Positions 1-11,070 of a stretch of 64,000 nt of DNA are shown in pieces. Where the stretch lies: the NCBI GenBank assembly GCA_002102555.1, contig MCFL01000006.1, forward strand, positions 434,001 to 498,000. Reading direction: 5' to 3'. This DNA comes from Catenaria anguillulae PL171 (taxonomy: Eukaryota > Blastocladiomycota > Blastocladiomycetes > Blastocladiales > Catenariaceae). How positions within the stretch are numbered: position 1 is the stretch's first letter; each line of letters opens with the position of its first letter. Under the pieces are notes generated by a model. The model was not told where the DNA came from. It ran no database searches and was given only the letters and a program-made list of their open reading frames with translations. A program made the translations under genes and the position numbers.

Positions 1-23
1 TGCATTCTCCGCTCGCCACGACA

Positions 24-1100
24 ATGATCCCCATCGCCTCTATTCTATCGCCCATGACCCGGGCCGCCATGGCCACGTCGTTTGCTCCACTTGCCTCGCG
101 CCCCGCGGCCGCGGCCTTGGCTACTGCCGTGCTCCGCTCTTCGTCTCTCCGCCGGACACTTGCAACCGAGGTCACTCCGCCTGGCTCGCCGACCAATGCC
201 GCTGGAGCGACCCATGACTCTGGATCTACCGCGTCGTCATCCCAGCACTCGTCCGAGTCGACATCGCCTCCGCCTCCGCCGTCGCACTCGTCCGAGTCGA
301 TTGATGACGTGCGCAAGGCACTGCTGTCCACTGCGCTCTCGCTTGTGCCGCAGTACTCGTTCTCGGACCAAGCCCTGGCCGAGGCAGCAAAGATGTTGGA
401 CTTGCCTGCAACCGTCAAAGGGTTGGCCCCGCATGGTACCAGGGACTTGGTCCAGCACCTGTTTGACGAGGGGCTCGTGGTTATCCGCGAGGAGCATGAG
501 CGGTTGGTTGCGTACGTTGATGGCCGGAACCCTCTTCTGTTTTGATGAGAGTACACAAGGGCTGACACAGTTCCATCAACAGGGAACATGCCGGGAAAAA
601 GCTCGGCGTCACCAAAACCGTGACGCACCTGTCGCGCAAACGTCTCGAGTACATGTCGCCGTACATTGCGCAATGGCCCGACGCAGTCAAGCTGCTGACG
701 CATCCGACCAACGTGCCTTTTGCCCTGCATCACTTGCACCGGCTCGTGGACGAAATCTGGTACTGTGCGGGCGACCGGTCCTTTGACACAAACTATTACA
801 CCAAGCGCGGGTTGCTCGCGGGCGTCTACACATCCACGGAGCTGTTTATGACCCAGGACAAGTCGCCGGGGTTTGCGGATACTTGGGTATTTATGGATGC
901 CAGGTTTAAGGATTCAGCAAAGGTTGGGATGGGCGCCAGTCGGCTCAAGTCGTCGTTGGAGTGGGGCGCCAATAACTTGAAGGGCGTCTTGATGTCGGTA
1001 CGATTTGTCCAGTTTTTCGAGAGTTTGGGTGACGCATTGATCCTGACTGACATTTGTTTTTCTTCCATTTCACGATATGTAGAAGGGGATCCGGTTTTAA
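24..1100 (+). CDS. COQ9: Ubiquinone biosynthesis protein COQ9
   Basis: Exons 24..511, 583..997 and 1083..1100 (about 306 aa). COQ9 is a mitochondrial lipid-binding partner of the COQ7 hydroxylase in coenzyme Q synthesis. The N-terminus is rich in Ser/Ala/Arg with few acids (SSLRRTLATEV), as expected of a mitochondrial presequence, and is followed by a Ser/Pro-rich linker. The family signature is clear in exon 2: YCAGDRSFDTNYYTKR, LAGVYTSTELFM and DKSPGFADTW. Intron 1 (GTACGT...CAACAG) interrupts an Ala codon and its removal gives HERLVAEHAGKKLGVTKTV. Intron 2 (998..1082) leaves a tiny last exon coding KGIRF-stop. An alternative ATG at 69 would shorten the presequence. The gene is tail-to-tail with the MutY gene, 95 bp apart. 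Family assignment is certain; the last exon is less sure. Confidence 0.93.
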
Positions 1101-1195
1101 GGTGGTATCATACAATTCGGTTTGCAATCGTGTGTACATGGATTTGAGACAGGGCAGCTTGTCGCAATCAATCGTTAGCCATGGACTCTTGTTTT

Positions 1196-3511
1196 TTATC
1201 TACTTTTTCTTGAAAAACGACGCAATGCTTGGCTGCTGTTACTCGGAGAGCTCGTGTCAGCAGGAATACGACCGACCTGGAATAAAGAGGCAAACGTTTG
1301 TCGCACCTTTGGATCCACCTTTGCAGTTTTTCCCTTGCCCTTGGCTGCCTTGTTCTTTGGCTCACTCTGGTCCATAACATCATCATCCTCAACATGATTC
1401 TCCCCCTCCCCAGCCTCCGATAACCCCTTGACCTTTTCCTTGACCAACTTGAACACCTTCTTCATGCCAGTCGACACGGCCTCGACTTGCATTTCCTCCT
1501 CCGTGACCCACTTGACTGCGCGCTTACCCAATGCGCTTGCCAAGGTACCTTCCTCGTCCTCATTTTCACCCGCTGCAGAGCCCGTAACCGAAACGTACTC
1601 GACCTCCAACGTCATCTTGATGTGCGAGAACAAGTGCGTGACACTGCCAACTTTCTTTCGCCTCTTGATCTCGCCGCCCACCTCGGCGGCAACCAGTGTC
1701 TGCACCAAGACCTCGACAACATCCTTGTCGGCATCACACACATACTCCCACATGTTGGCCAACAAGCCCTGCGCGGGCCGCTGCACAATGCAATACTTGG
1801 CACGCGTCACATGATGCACCACCGCAACATAAACCGTCTCGTCCCGCGGCGCCTTTTTCACTGGTTTGCGCGGATAAATCGTCACATCCCCAGGATTTGC
1901 CGCCTCCCCGCCCTCCACCTCTTTCCATGTTTGACAATGCGCACACGTACACCCAGCAGCCAGGCCCTTTTGCGCCCAACACGACTCGCGTACGGGACAC
2001 TGGCCACACGCCGGGCTGGTTGGCGTGCACACCGTGGCGCCCAATTCCATGAGCGCCTCGTTCCAGTCGCCTGGCCGGTCACACCCGTGAACCAGCTGGC
2101 CCGCAAGCGTCCAGTGCAAATCCGTCATGCTTTTGGTCTTTGGGTCGCCGCCCAGCGCGCGCATGCGCGAGAGGACGCGGATCACGTTGCCGTCGACGAC
2201 GGGCGTGGCAATGCCATAGGCGATTGATGCAATGGCGCCTGCCGTGTACTTGCCAATGCCCGGGATTTGCGAGGCAAGCGCAATTGGGTCCGAGGGAAGA
2301 ATGCCGGCGTGTGAAGAGACGAGCAGTTGGGACGAGGTCAGCAGGCGGTGAGCGCGAGAGTAGTAGCCGAGCCCTGACCAGGCTTGTGTGACTTCCTATC
2401 GACACACGCAAACACGTGGAAGGACCAAGCAAAGTGAGTAAAAGTAGGTCAGGTAAGGGACACAACATCAAAGGAGAGGAGAACTGACCTCTTGAGAAGC
2501 ACGAGCGAGATCAAACACGGTAGGCCATTTGGACATCCATGTGATATAGTAGGGAGTGGCGGTGGCGACTTGGGTTTGCTGGCACATGATTTCAGAGACC
2601 CACACTGGAAATACGGCACATGCGAGTGAGTTGGTCAGGTCAACGAGAAGGCAATGGGATCGAATCTTTGACGTACCTTCATAAGCGTGCTGCCCAGGCG
2701 CATTGCGGTCGACATGTGACGGGAAGACAGATGCATTGGCGAGTGTCAAATCCGTCACTGCCGGGGAGGTGTTTGGCGCAGGTGCCGAAGGCACGACAGG
2801 CTGTGCGTGCGGGTGAGGTGCTCGGCCGTTGGAATCATTGTCGCTGTCGCTGTCGGCTTCATCCTCGTCCTCGTCCGCGCTCGAGTCGCTCAGCATATCC
2901 GACAAGTCGCTGCTCGAACTTGCGCTCTCCTCATCACTCTCTCCTGCAGTTGAATCGCCGAAATCAAACACGGCTTCGGACAGCTTGGCGCGTTTGATGG
3001 ATCCGCGTTGCGCGGCCGCGCGGGCAGGCCTTTTGCGAGAAACGGGCGAGGTCAGAGGTGACGATGACGACGACGGCTCGGCATTGGTCTGGACCTGCCG
3101 ATCTGCGTCTGTTTGGATCGCCGGCTTCGAGTCGTTCACTGGGGCACTTGAACCTTCAGCATCGGCTCCATCCATACCCATACCGTCGTCTGCAGCAGTC
3201 GCCAGTGACGCTGCTGGCGCTGTCGTGCCGTCTGTGCACCGGGTGCGACGCCAGGGCAAGTCGCGCTTGTTGGCATCAAACCAAGCAATCAAACCTGACC
3301 GAATCAGCGGGATTTCGTCGGCAGCAAAGCCGTGGACAAGGTCTTCCATGTCCTCAATGGTCGTTGACGATGACGCCGAGCGGCTGGTCGCCGCCTTCTT
3401 TGCATTCGATTTTGCCCTTATTGTTGGGTTGGACTTTGCCTTTGCAGACGCAGGCTTGGCCGACGAGGAGGAGCCGGAGCGGCTTGAGCGTGGCGCCGAA
3501 CGAGGGGGCAT
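1196..3511 (-). CDS. MUTYH: Adenine DNA glycosylase, MutY/MUTYH family
   Basis: Exons on the minus strand: 3511..2677, 2604..2489 and 2395..1196 (716 aa). The enzyme removes adenine mispaired with 8-oxoguanine. Visible are DLPWRRT, then [15 protein letters not shown] with the catalytic Glu, [11 protein letters not shown], the helix-hairpin-helix [25 protein letters not shown] with the catalytic Asp, and a 4Fe-4S loop of spacing C-x6-C-x2-C-x5-C ([17 protein letters not shown]). The C-terminal third is the NUDIX-like 8-oxoG recognition domain, with a Lys/Glu-rich tail. The odd feature is an insertion of about 180 residues (roughly 92-273), acidic and Ser-rich, placed between the first helix of the catalytic domain and the VWVSEIM helix. 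It includes a basic cluster ([19 protein letters not shown]) that could be a nuclear signal. Divergently transcribed from the TatD gene. Confidence 0.95.
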
Positions 3512-3955
3512 GGCACTTGGTACTTGGAAAGGGGTCTGTGAGTCGATGACTGACTTGGCGCAATATCATTGCTGCATTCCTTGCTGTCTGGGCATTCACG
3601 CCGACAGAGCGAGAGCCGGGCCGCTGGCAATTCCGATCTCGATCTCGACGTCTGCAAGATCCATGTCACAAGTATCATGATCACATGTCTCTCAGTTTGT
3701 CTCGCGGACTCGAAAGGCGGCGAATGCATATGATTTGGCGTGATGACGGTGCAATGAACCATGTACTCCAGGTTGATGCCGATACTCGGTGCAATCCCAT
3801 CCACTCCCGCTCTATTTAGGCTGTCCACTTCCTCTGCCCGCCGCCGTTGCCGGCCTTCCTACTTCCCCACAAGACTTCAACCACATCGTCTCTTGCAAAC
3901 ATCGTCAAGGCTCTACCCACAAAGTCAGCAGCACTTCAACACGTCTACCTCACAA

Positions 3956-5442
3956 ATGACTCCAGGAAACAAGTCCATTGTCCGCCTCTTTGGTTGGTTT
4001 ATTTCACCTGCTTCCCACATCCCGCTCGGCCCTCCCGTTGCTCGTTCCTGACCTGCACTTGGTTTCAATGACGGATGGCAGACATTGGTCTCAACCTGAC
4101 CGACCCAATGTTTCGCGGCTGCTACCATGGCAAGCAAAAACATCAAGGTGTGTGTGCATATGTGTGCAAGTGGTGGTTGACGCTTGATCGCTATCCCACG
4201 CTCAACTGACCCTGTCCAACCCGCAGATGACCTCGTCGACGTCCTCGAGCGTGCTCGTGCAAGTGGCGTCGATTGCATGATGCTTACGGGCGGCACACTG
4301 TCTGAATCCGAAGAGGCACTCAATCTTGCTCTTCAACATGGTATGTATATATGCTGCATGCCTCCGCTTGGCTTCGCCCAACCGTCCTGACCGTCCATCG
4401 TCCACGCCACTTGGAAAGACGGACTTGTCTCGACCGTTGGGTGCCACCCTACGCGATGCAACGAGTTTGAAAAGAACCCCGACAAATACTATGCGGACTT
4501 GCTTGCGCTGGCCAAGCGCGGCAAAGAGCTCGGCAAAGTTGTTGCAGTTGGTGAGTGTGGACTCGGTATGTTGAGAGGCGAGGACGTGTTCCGTAGGTCA
4601 TCGTTGCGTGTCTGTCTGGCTCATTCATTGTGTGAATGCACATGTAGATTACGACCGGTTACACTTCTGCAAGGCCGATGTACAAAAGAAGCACTTTCCT
4701 CGACAGTTCCAGCTGGCCGCGGAAACTGGACTGCCCATGTTTTTGCACGATCGGAATACTGGCGGTGCGTTCGCGGTTACTGCTTGCTCCGCTTGTCTGA
4801 TTTCAACTCACGTTGCCGACATGTGTCCATGCAGGTGACATGCACGCCATTCTCAAAGCGCACCGGGACCAGTTTTCCACTGGCGTTGTGCACTCCTTCA
4901 CGGGCACGCTCGAGGAAATGCAGCAGCACGTGGATATGGACCTGTATATTGGCATCAACGGATGCTCGCTCAAGACTCAGGAAAACTTGGAGGTGCTCAA
5001 GCAGATTCCGCTCGACAAGCTGATGCTCGAAACCGGTACCTTCGTTCCTGTTTGTCGTATCCCCCCCCCCCTCTCCTTCACCGCGTGATTCTCACTTTGC
5101 TTGGGCTTGCCCGCGCACCCGACAGACGCACCGTGGTGCGACATTCGGCCAACGCACGCGTCGCACGCCTACGTGTCTGCCGCAGCTGCCGTCTCGCTCT
5201 CGCCCACGCGCCCATCGACCAAGTATCCATTCCCGTCGTGGTTCTTTGACGAAAAGACCAATGTGGCAAAGAAGCACGAAAAACACGTTCCGGGTATGAT
5301 GATGAAGAGCCGCAACGAGCCTTGTGGTATGGTCAAGGTGCTGGTGGCAGTGGCCGCCATTCGGGGTGAGGAACCGGCAGAAGTGGCGAGCGTCGTGTGG
5401 GAGAACACCTGCAAGGTGTTTGGTTCACCGACGGGTCAGTGA
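3956..5442 (+). CDS. TatD-family metal-dependent deoxyribonuclease (TATDN1-like)
   Basis: Seven exons: 3956..3992, 4082..4147, 4227..4340, 4419..4565, 4648..4764, 4835..5035 and 5126..5442 (332 aa from this ATG). TatD enzymes are TIM-barrel, metal-dependent 3'-5' exonucleases acting in DNA repair or apoptosis. The spliced protein gives [65 protein letters not shown] and [16 protein letters not shown], covering the metal-binding His/Glu/Asp positions of the family. All six introns fall after the first base of a codon (phase 1), and all five internal exons are multiples of three. An in-frame ATG at 3761 would add 65 Arg/Ser-rich residues resembling a mitochondrial leader, so the start is not settled. 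Confidence 0.93.
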
Positions 5443-5821
5443 GAGGTATGTGAGGTCGAGTTCAAAGTCTCAATCGCCTGGTCCATGGTTCAAGTGGTTG
5501 TTTCATAATCAGCTAGTCCATTAGTCTCATCTGCATGTGTGCGATGAATACAGTCTCGACGCTTTGGATCAAATGTACATTCTGTTGTAATTTGACTGGA
5601 CAAGCGAACATTCTTGAGACAGCGTCAAATATCCAAATAACAGAGAATGGCAGCCTGTGCACGGCCGTGCCGGAGCGCCAACTTTTGGCAAATAAAAAAA
5701 AAAAAACTAAAGAAATCGCTGAGGAAGGCTGATCATGACGATGCCCTCTCTCTGCTCGTCAGCAATGCGCAGAATATTTAATTGTGGGAATCAACCGTTT
5801 CGGGATCATTTTCACTGCAAA
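5443..5821. other. Intergenic, 3' flank of the TatD gene
   Basis: No convincing gene. It holds an A-rich tract at about 5691-5706, likely within or near 3' processing signals of the TatD gene or the converging 7-TM gene. Confidence 0.5.
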
Positions 5822-6814
5822 TCACAACCCACCGCTGTCTCGACCAATACCTGGCTGCTGCTGCTGCTGCTGCTGTCTCAGCTGACCAGTTGACTTTGTC
5901 ATCGAAGTAGCAGTCGCCCCGCGCAAGAACCCCGACATTTTAGCCAAGACTGTGCCGCCCGACATTGCCGACGACTGCCCCGACGTTGAACCACCTGCAC
6001 TCCCACTGCCGCCACTCGCCTCGCCAGGAAGCACCGTGGCGGCCTTGACCGACAAGGCGCTGTTGAGCGAAATGAAGCTCAGAAGCAGTTGTTCTGTGTA
6101 CAGCGGCGAGGTATTGGTTGTTTGGCCAACGGCATCCACAATGAGCGGCATGATGACTGCAAAGACCATGAGCAGCTCGAGTAAAATGTAAATGCTCGGA
6201 TTGTAAAAGATCTTGATGGAGGTGAAGCGCTGCATCAACATGGTGTTTTGCCTCGCCTTGGACAAAAAGTACACGTCCGTGGCAATGGCGAGCGACGCGT
6301 ACAGCAAGACACACGCGAGGTTGGTTGGATGGTACACCCCCTTGAATAGTGGGTGGTTGCGGCCCCTGGCAGAGTTGAAGTCGGATTCGGCATAGGCGAC
6401 GATTTGAGATATGCTGGAGACGGCACAAACGGCGGCATAGAGCGCAGTAAAATACTTTGCCTTTTTCTTGTACGGGTTGAGGGGCTGGACAAGCGCGGTT
6501 GCACGAAGGAAGAGCAGGTGAGCAATGACGATGGAATGAAGTCGCTTGAGAAAGTTAATGGTGATGACAGCCGCGACAATGTGGGGCCACGCCGCATCCA
6601 GAACCCAAAGAACGACTGCGACCCAGATGATGATGTCTGTGACGATGCTGATGCCTGCGCCGCCGAGGATTGCGATCTGAAGCGGGCGATGGTTGAAGCG
6701 TGAGAGGACGGCGTTGATAGTGGTGATGGTGCACAAGATGGACGGGCCTGCAGTCATCAGACCCGAGATCCGACTGAGGATGAGGGATTGTGAGGCTGCG
6801 ACGACCGCTGCCAT
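5822..6814 (-). CDS. Seven-TM membrane protein, unknown family (copy A)
   Basis: Single exon, 330 aa from the ATG at 6814 (MAAVVAASQSLILSR), chosen because the paralogue starts in the same way; an in-frame ATG lies eight codons upstream. About seven hydrophobic helices are visible, beginning with ILSRISGLMTAGPSILCTIT and ending with LLLSFISLNSALSVKA. Between TM4 and TM5 is the conserved loop FNSARGRNHPLFKGVYHPTN. The C-terminus is a Gly/Ser-rich tail ending in a short polyglutamine run coded by a CTG-type repeat on the plus strand (about 5854-5875). I do not recognise the family. The topology would suit a receptor-like or 7-TM scaffold protein, but nothing in the sequence proves a signalling role. 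It forms a head-to-tail tandem with the paralogue at 7364-8461. Confidence 0.8.
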   Translation of the reverse strand: MAAVVAASQSLILSRISGLMTAGPSILCTITTINAVLSRFNHRPLQIAILGGAGISIVTDIIIWVAVVLWVLDAAWPHIVAAVITINFLKRLHSIVIAHLLFLRATALVQPLNPYKKKAKYFTALYAAVCAVSSISQIVAYAESDFNSARGRNHPLFKGVYHPTNLACVLLYASLAIATDVYFLSKARQNTMLMQRFTSIKIFYNPSIYILLELLMVFAVIMPLIVDAVGQTTNTSPLYTEQLLLSFISLNSALSVKAATVLPGEASGGSGSAGGSTSGQSSAMSGGTVLAKMSGFLRGATATSMTKSTGQLRQQQQQQQPGIGRDSGGL

Positions 6815-7363
6815 GACGTGATGCTGAACGATGTACAATTACAGCCTAGGTTCTGGGGATCAGAATTTCACGGTTGCCGTTGGAATGGATACAACATCCT
6901 GACCCTTGGTCGACGATTTCCAGGGCGCTTGGTACCAAGTAAAGAGCTACTCCAATGCTGAGAATCCTGGATGGGAGGCGGTCACGCGCATTTCTCACTA
7001 GCCGGCACATAGCTTTGGTATCCTTGACCAGTCGTCGCACAACTATTGCTTTCCTTGTGACAATACGATATCTACGCTGAGCGCTTGAAACTGTGGACAA
7101 CCCAGATCGAGGTATCACTTCGCACTTGCCAAAATCCTTGAGGATTGTGTAACCGTTCTTCAAACGGAAACTCGATTCGGCCCCGCATTGGGTGCATTGA
7201 CATATGTATTGACTGTATTCCTCACGTTTGTGCCGTGGGAACATGATCATGTTCTAAATATCCACCGCCTTTATCACAACAACAACCGTCGACGAAACCC
7301 GCCGACATGAATTATATCGGGGAATCCAAATTCAGTTGATCTTCAAGTTCAAAACACACCAGA
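6815..7363. other. Intergenic between the tandem 7-TM paralogues
   Basis: About 550 bp. A 134-codon open frame on the minus strand (6846-7250) lacks recognisable domains and is probably chance or a remnant. The stretch must contain the promoter of copy A and the 3' end of copy B. No clear TATA box or repeat was seen. Confidence 0.4.
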
Positions 7364-8461
7364 TCATGGTCCCGCATACCCGTTCCCACCAACACTTGGC
7401 TTCTGAGTAATCGGAGACAATGGGAACACATTGTGCTGCTGCTGCTGCTGTTGTGACGGATGGTGCGAGCCGCTCAACTTGTTCCCATACACGCCAGTGC
7501 CGCCAGGCAACGCAGGAGCAACCGGGTGCGCATACCCGCCCACGACGGTCCCGGCAGCTACACGACTGCGCACATCGAGCGTGGATCCCGACATCTTGGA
7601 CATGATGTTGCCCGACGACGTCAACCCAGGCCCGGACCGCTGATCCCCACTAGTGCTTGCTTCGCCCGGCAAGAGGGTTGCGGCCTTGACTGATAGCGCA
7701 CTGTTGAGCGAAATGAGACTGAGGAGGAGTTGCTCCGTATATGTTGGCGAGACATTGTTTGTTGTCGGGTCAATCGAGTCGATGATGAGTGGGATGATGA
7801 CGACAAAGGCCATGACAAGCTCAAGAGAGATGTAGATCCTCGGATTGTAAAAGATCTTGATGGAGCTGAACCGCTGCTTGATGACTGGGTTTTGCTTGGA
7901 CGTAGAGAGGAAGTAAACGTCGGTTGCAATGGCGAGCGACGCGTACAGCAAAACACACACAAGGTTGGTTGGACGGTACACGGACTTGAAAAGGACATGG
8001 TTGCGACCTCGGGAAGAGTTGAATTCAGTTGCAACGTAGGCCGAGATTTGGCAGATACTCGAGACTGCCCCGAGAATGGCATACACGATGGTGTACAGCG
8101 TTGCCTTGTCCTTGTATGCGTTGAGTGGCCGAATGAGTGCGGTTGCACGAAGGAATAGCAAATGCGTGATGACGGTGGAATGGAGACGCTTAAGCAGGTT
8201 GATGGCAATGGCTGCGTAGACGAGGTATGGCCAGTTGACATCGAGGATCCAGGATGTCATGGCAATCCAAATGAGAATGTCAGTAAGGATGCTGATTGCT
8301 GCACCGCCGAGGATGGCTGTTTGGAGCGGGCGACCCTTGTAGCGTTGGAGAACGGCATTGATGGTGGTGATGGTGCATAAGATGGAAGGTCCAGCAGTCA
8401 TGAGGCCCGAGAGCCGACTGAGAATGAGAGATTGTGGGGCTGCGACGACAGGTGACGACAT
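7364..8461 (-). CDS. Seven-TM membrane protein, unknown family (copy B)
   Basis: Single exon, 365 aa from the ATG at 8461 (MSSPVVAAPQSLILSR). The frame stays open further upstream, but similarity with copy A begins at this ATG. The seven-helix core aligns with copy A throughout: SGLMTAGPSILCTITTINAV, TDILIWIAMTSWILD, LLKRLHSTVITHLLFLRATA, FNSSRGRNHVLFKSVYRPTN and TEQLLLSLISLNSALSVKAA. The C-terminal tail is longer than in A, Gly/Pro-rich, and again has a polyGln stretch (SQQQQQQHN). The two copies clearly arose by tandem duplication and have diverged mostly in the tail. Function unknown. Confidence 0.82.
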   Translation of the reverse strand: MSSPVVAAPQSLILSRLSGLMTAGPSILCTITTINAVLQRYKGRPLQTAILGGAAISILTDILIWIAMTSWILDVNWPYLVYAAIAINLLKRLHSTVITHLLFLRATALIRPLNAYKDKATLYTIVYAILGAVSSICQISAYVATEFNSSRGRNHVLFKSVYRPTNLVCVLLYASLAIATDVYFLSTSKQNPVIKQRFSSIKIFYNPRIYISLELVMAFVVIIPLIIDSIDPTTNNVSPTYTEQLLLSLISLNSALSVKAATLLPGEASTSGDQRSGPGLTSSGNIMSKMSGSTLDVRSRVAAGTVVGGYAHPVAPALPGGTGVYGNKLSGSHHPSQQQQQQHNVFPLSPITQKPSVGGNGYAGP

Positions 8462-9771
8462 GCTTGAAGACGGAACGACTGAATGCCGGTGCGTCGGTGG
8501 GAACAGAAAGGTACGAAAAACTACTTGTCGCTGCGCAGGTGGCCATCGAGGGGCACATTCACATTTTGAATCAGGGGATCCCACCCCAACTCGTTGTCCA
8601 GTAAACCACACTCTCACCACTCGTGCAGTGTCATGACATACGGTGTCATCTGCTCGTCGAATAATCCGGGTGGCGGCTCCAAGCACAACGCCTTGGTTGC
8701 AGCTTGTTTTCGTTGTTCACACATGTGCCCGGCTTGCTGTTTGTGGAGAGCTCATTGTACAAGGCGATGAAGACTTCCCCATAGCTCGCAGGCAGCAAGT
8801 GAATGTCATCAAGGCCCATGACCTCGGTTCACATTACACTCATTGGCTGGACTTGAGTCCGAGGGGCTGGTGAGAATACACTTGCGACGAGGAGAGCCAG
8901 CAGTCGACGCGAGTTATCGCGAGAGATATATGTTGTTGAGTCAAGCCCATAGGTAGTTCCCAACTCGCCACAATGTAATACCCATGCGCTGCGTTGAGCT
9001 GAATCGGAATTGATGAGGCCCCATTCCCACTTCCCTCTCTTTTTGCCAGATGACCACAGTGGCACTCTGTTTGCTGGTCTGCCATTTGCTTGATTAATGC
9101 CAACAGCTCAATGGCTCCGAGTCTTGCTGCAGACAAGCACAAACAGCTGCCCCGAACTGTGCGCTCCCACAATCCCCGCTGTCCTGTGACGCTTGACTCG
9201 TTCATTCCGACAACCTCAATGAGATATGTTGCCATGTGTTTACCTATTCACCCGACACAGAATCAACACATTTCTTCGCGCCAGCTGCGAACAACTCGTT
9301 TGCATGAGAACCCAGTGGTTTCTTGAAGAGTGTCTTCCTGTCGAGGAATAACATGCTCTGTCCCTAGATGTTTCGAGAGTTCCATGGGATGTCGAGTTGT
9401 AATGGAGTCAACATTTATGTCCATCGAAAATTTGTCACAACTTTCTATTGCAAGACATGATCTTGGATGCGTCGAATTCAGCTCGAACCTGCCGAGGACG
9501 CCGATGACAATAATTCGACCAGGCGCCTTCTGGTCCCTTCGGCGAAATACATAGGGCGGGTGGTCAACAGTGCCTGGCAGCCAAGACACTCAAGCAGGGG
9601 TTGAATGAATCCAGTCCAGTTCACTTCACTACCTCTTGGCGTTTCGTTGGAGCAGACGTTTGGAGAAAAAGAAAAAAAAATCCCCTCTACACCTTGATGC
9701 ACTCTAGTATCCATGTCACTCCATGCCATTACACCTACAGCAATAGCCACAAATCTCACCAATTGACGACC
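8462..9771. other. Long intergenic stretch
   Basis: About 1.3 kb between divergently oriented genes (7-TM copy B and CHMP1). Open frames here are short, lack family features and overlap on both strands. No tRNA, repeat or transposon motif was recognised. It presumably contains both promoters. Confidence 0.5.
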
Positions 9772-10810
9772 ATGAGCAACCTTGAAAGTGTGTGTCCAAA
9801 CCATCGCAACGTCTCCAGCCGGCGTCAGACACTCGCGCTGGCGCTGCCGCTCCCGCTGCCGCCATCTCTCCATTCGATCCGTTGCTGTAGGCCATACTGA
9901 ATTTCCTTGCATCGTGTATTGCCACTCTCCCGACGGGCTGCCATCGGTTTCTTGAAAACCACCAGAGCACCTCTTCCAACTTAAGGTTGATTTGTTTCCT
10001 CATCGAACGAATTGCTTGATCTAGTCTGCTTGCTCACTCGACATGCGCCCTCGATCCCAGTTCACCACCAAAACGCTCCAGCGAAATGCACGCAAGTGCA
10101 CAAAGGAAGAATCGGCCGAAAAGGCAAAGCTGAAAAAGGTGTGAGCATTCACGTCCCGGATTCGGTCGAGTTCCTTTTTTTGCCACGTCGCTCATTCGCC
10201 CCTTTTCTTTTCACGACCAAACAGGCCATTCAGCAAGGCAATATGGAGGGTGCACGGATCTACGCCGCCAATGCCATCCGCAAAAAGAATGAGGGCTTGA
10301 ATCTGCTGCGCCTGGCCAGTCGATTGGACGCAGTTGCAAGTCGTGTGCAAACCGCCGTGACGATGCGCCAGGTAACAGCAAACATGGCGGGCGTTGTCAA
10401 GCAGATGGATAAGGCCATGGCCGCCATGAATCTCGAACAGGTCCGTGTTTTTTTTTTCTTGCCCTTCTTAGATTTCGTTTCTTTGTCCTCTGCGTCCGAT
10501 GAATTCTGACCCTGTCGAACCTTGCTTGGGCTGGCAGATCTCAATGGTCATGGACAAGTTTGAACAACAATTCGAAGACCTTGACGTCCAAACACAGTAC
10601 ATGGAGGGCGCCATGGGCAACAGCACAGCCATGTCGACGCCGCAGGTCGAGGTGGATTCCCTCATGCAACAAGTGGCCGACGAGCACGGTTTGGAGCTCA
10701 ACATGGAGCTCGGCGCAAGCGTGCCTGCAACGAGTTTGGGAGCGACCGAGGCTGATTCGGTCAAGCAGGACGAGTTGACGGCGAGGTTGGCAAAGTTGAG
10801 GAATGCCTGA
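9772..10810 (+). CDS. DID2: ESCRT-III subunit CHMP1/Did2
   Basis: Five exons: 9772..9787 (16 nt), 9966..9985 (20 nt), 10061..10138, 10225..10440 and 10538..10810; 200 aa. Joining the first two minute exons gives [20 protein letters not shown], essentially the conserved N-terminus of CHMP1, so the model is strongly supported. Further family motifs are [33 protein letters not shown] and [11 protein letters not shown]. The C-terminal MIM1-type helix is at [13 protein letters not shown], which recruits the Vps4 ATPase. CHMP1/Did2 acts late in ESCRT-III disassembly at endosomes. Introns start with GTGTGT, GTTGAT, GTGTGA and GTCCGT. Length matches the family (about 196-204 aa). Confidence 0.95.
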
Positions 10811-11070
10811 TTTGTTGTTGGTTGTGGCAAGGGTTGGTTGAGAATGCGGAGGGAGCACGCAACAGCGTGCCCCGTGTGTACATGCTGTCCATTTCTCTTC
10901 AGAACAATCACTCTTCATTCTTTTTCCCTTGTCACATTTCGGGATCGTTGGCTGGTATTGGCGTGATTTCGCCATTGACCTTGGGTTGGTTGATGAAGGC
11001 AGCAGGGCGGCAGTGAGTCACGACCACTGCCTCAATCGTCCTTCAATCGCAATGAAATACAACGTCAACT

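Noticed and set aside
2829-3680. 283-codon plus-strand frame opposite the MutY N-terminus
   Set aside because: Antisense shadow of the low-complexity MutY exon, which carries the conserved motifs.
6846-7250. 134-codon frame on the minus strand between the 7-TM paralogues
   Set aside because: No domain, no paralogue beside the other copy, mixed composition and no supporting signals; kept only as a remark.
8840-9589. Overlapping frames of 80-130 codons upstream of CHMP1
   Set aside because: Frames overlap on both strands and show no family features; likely chance.
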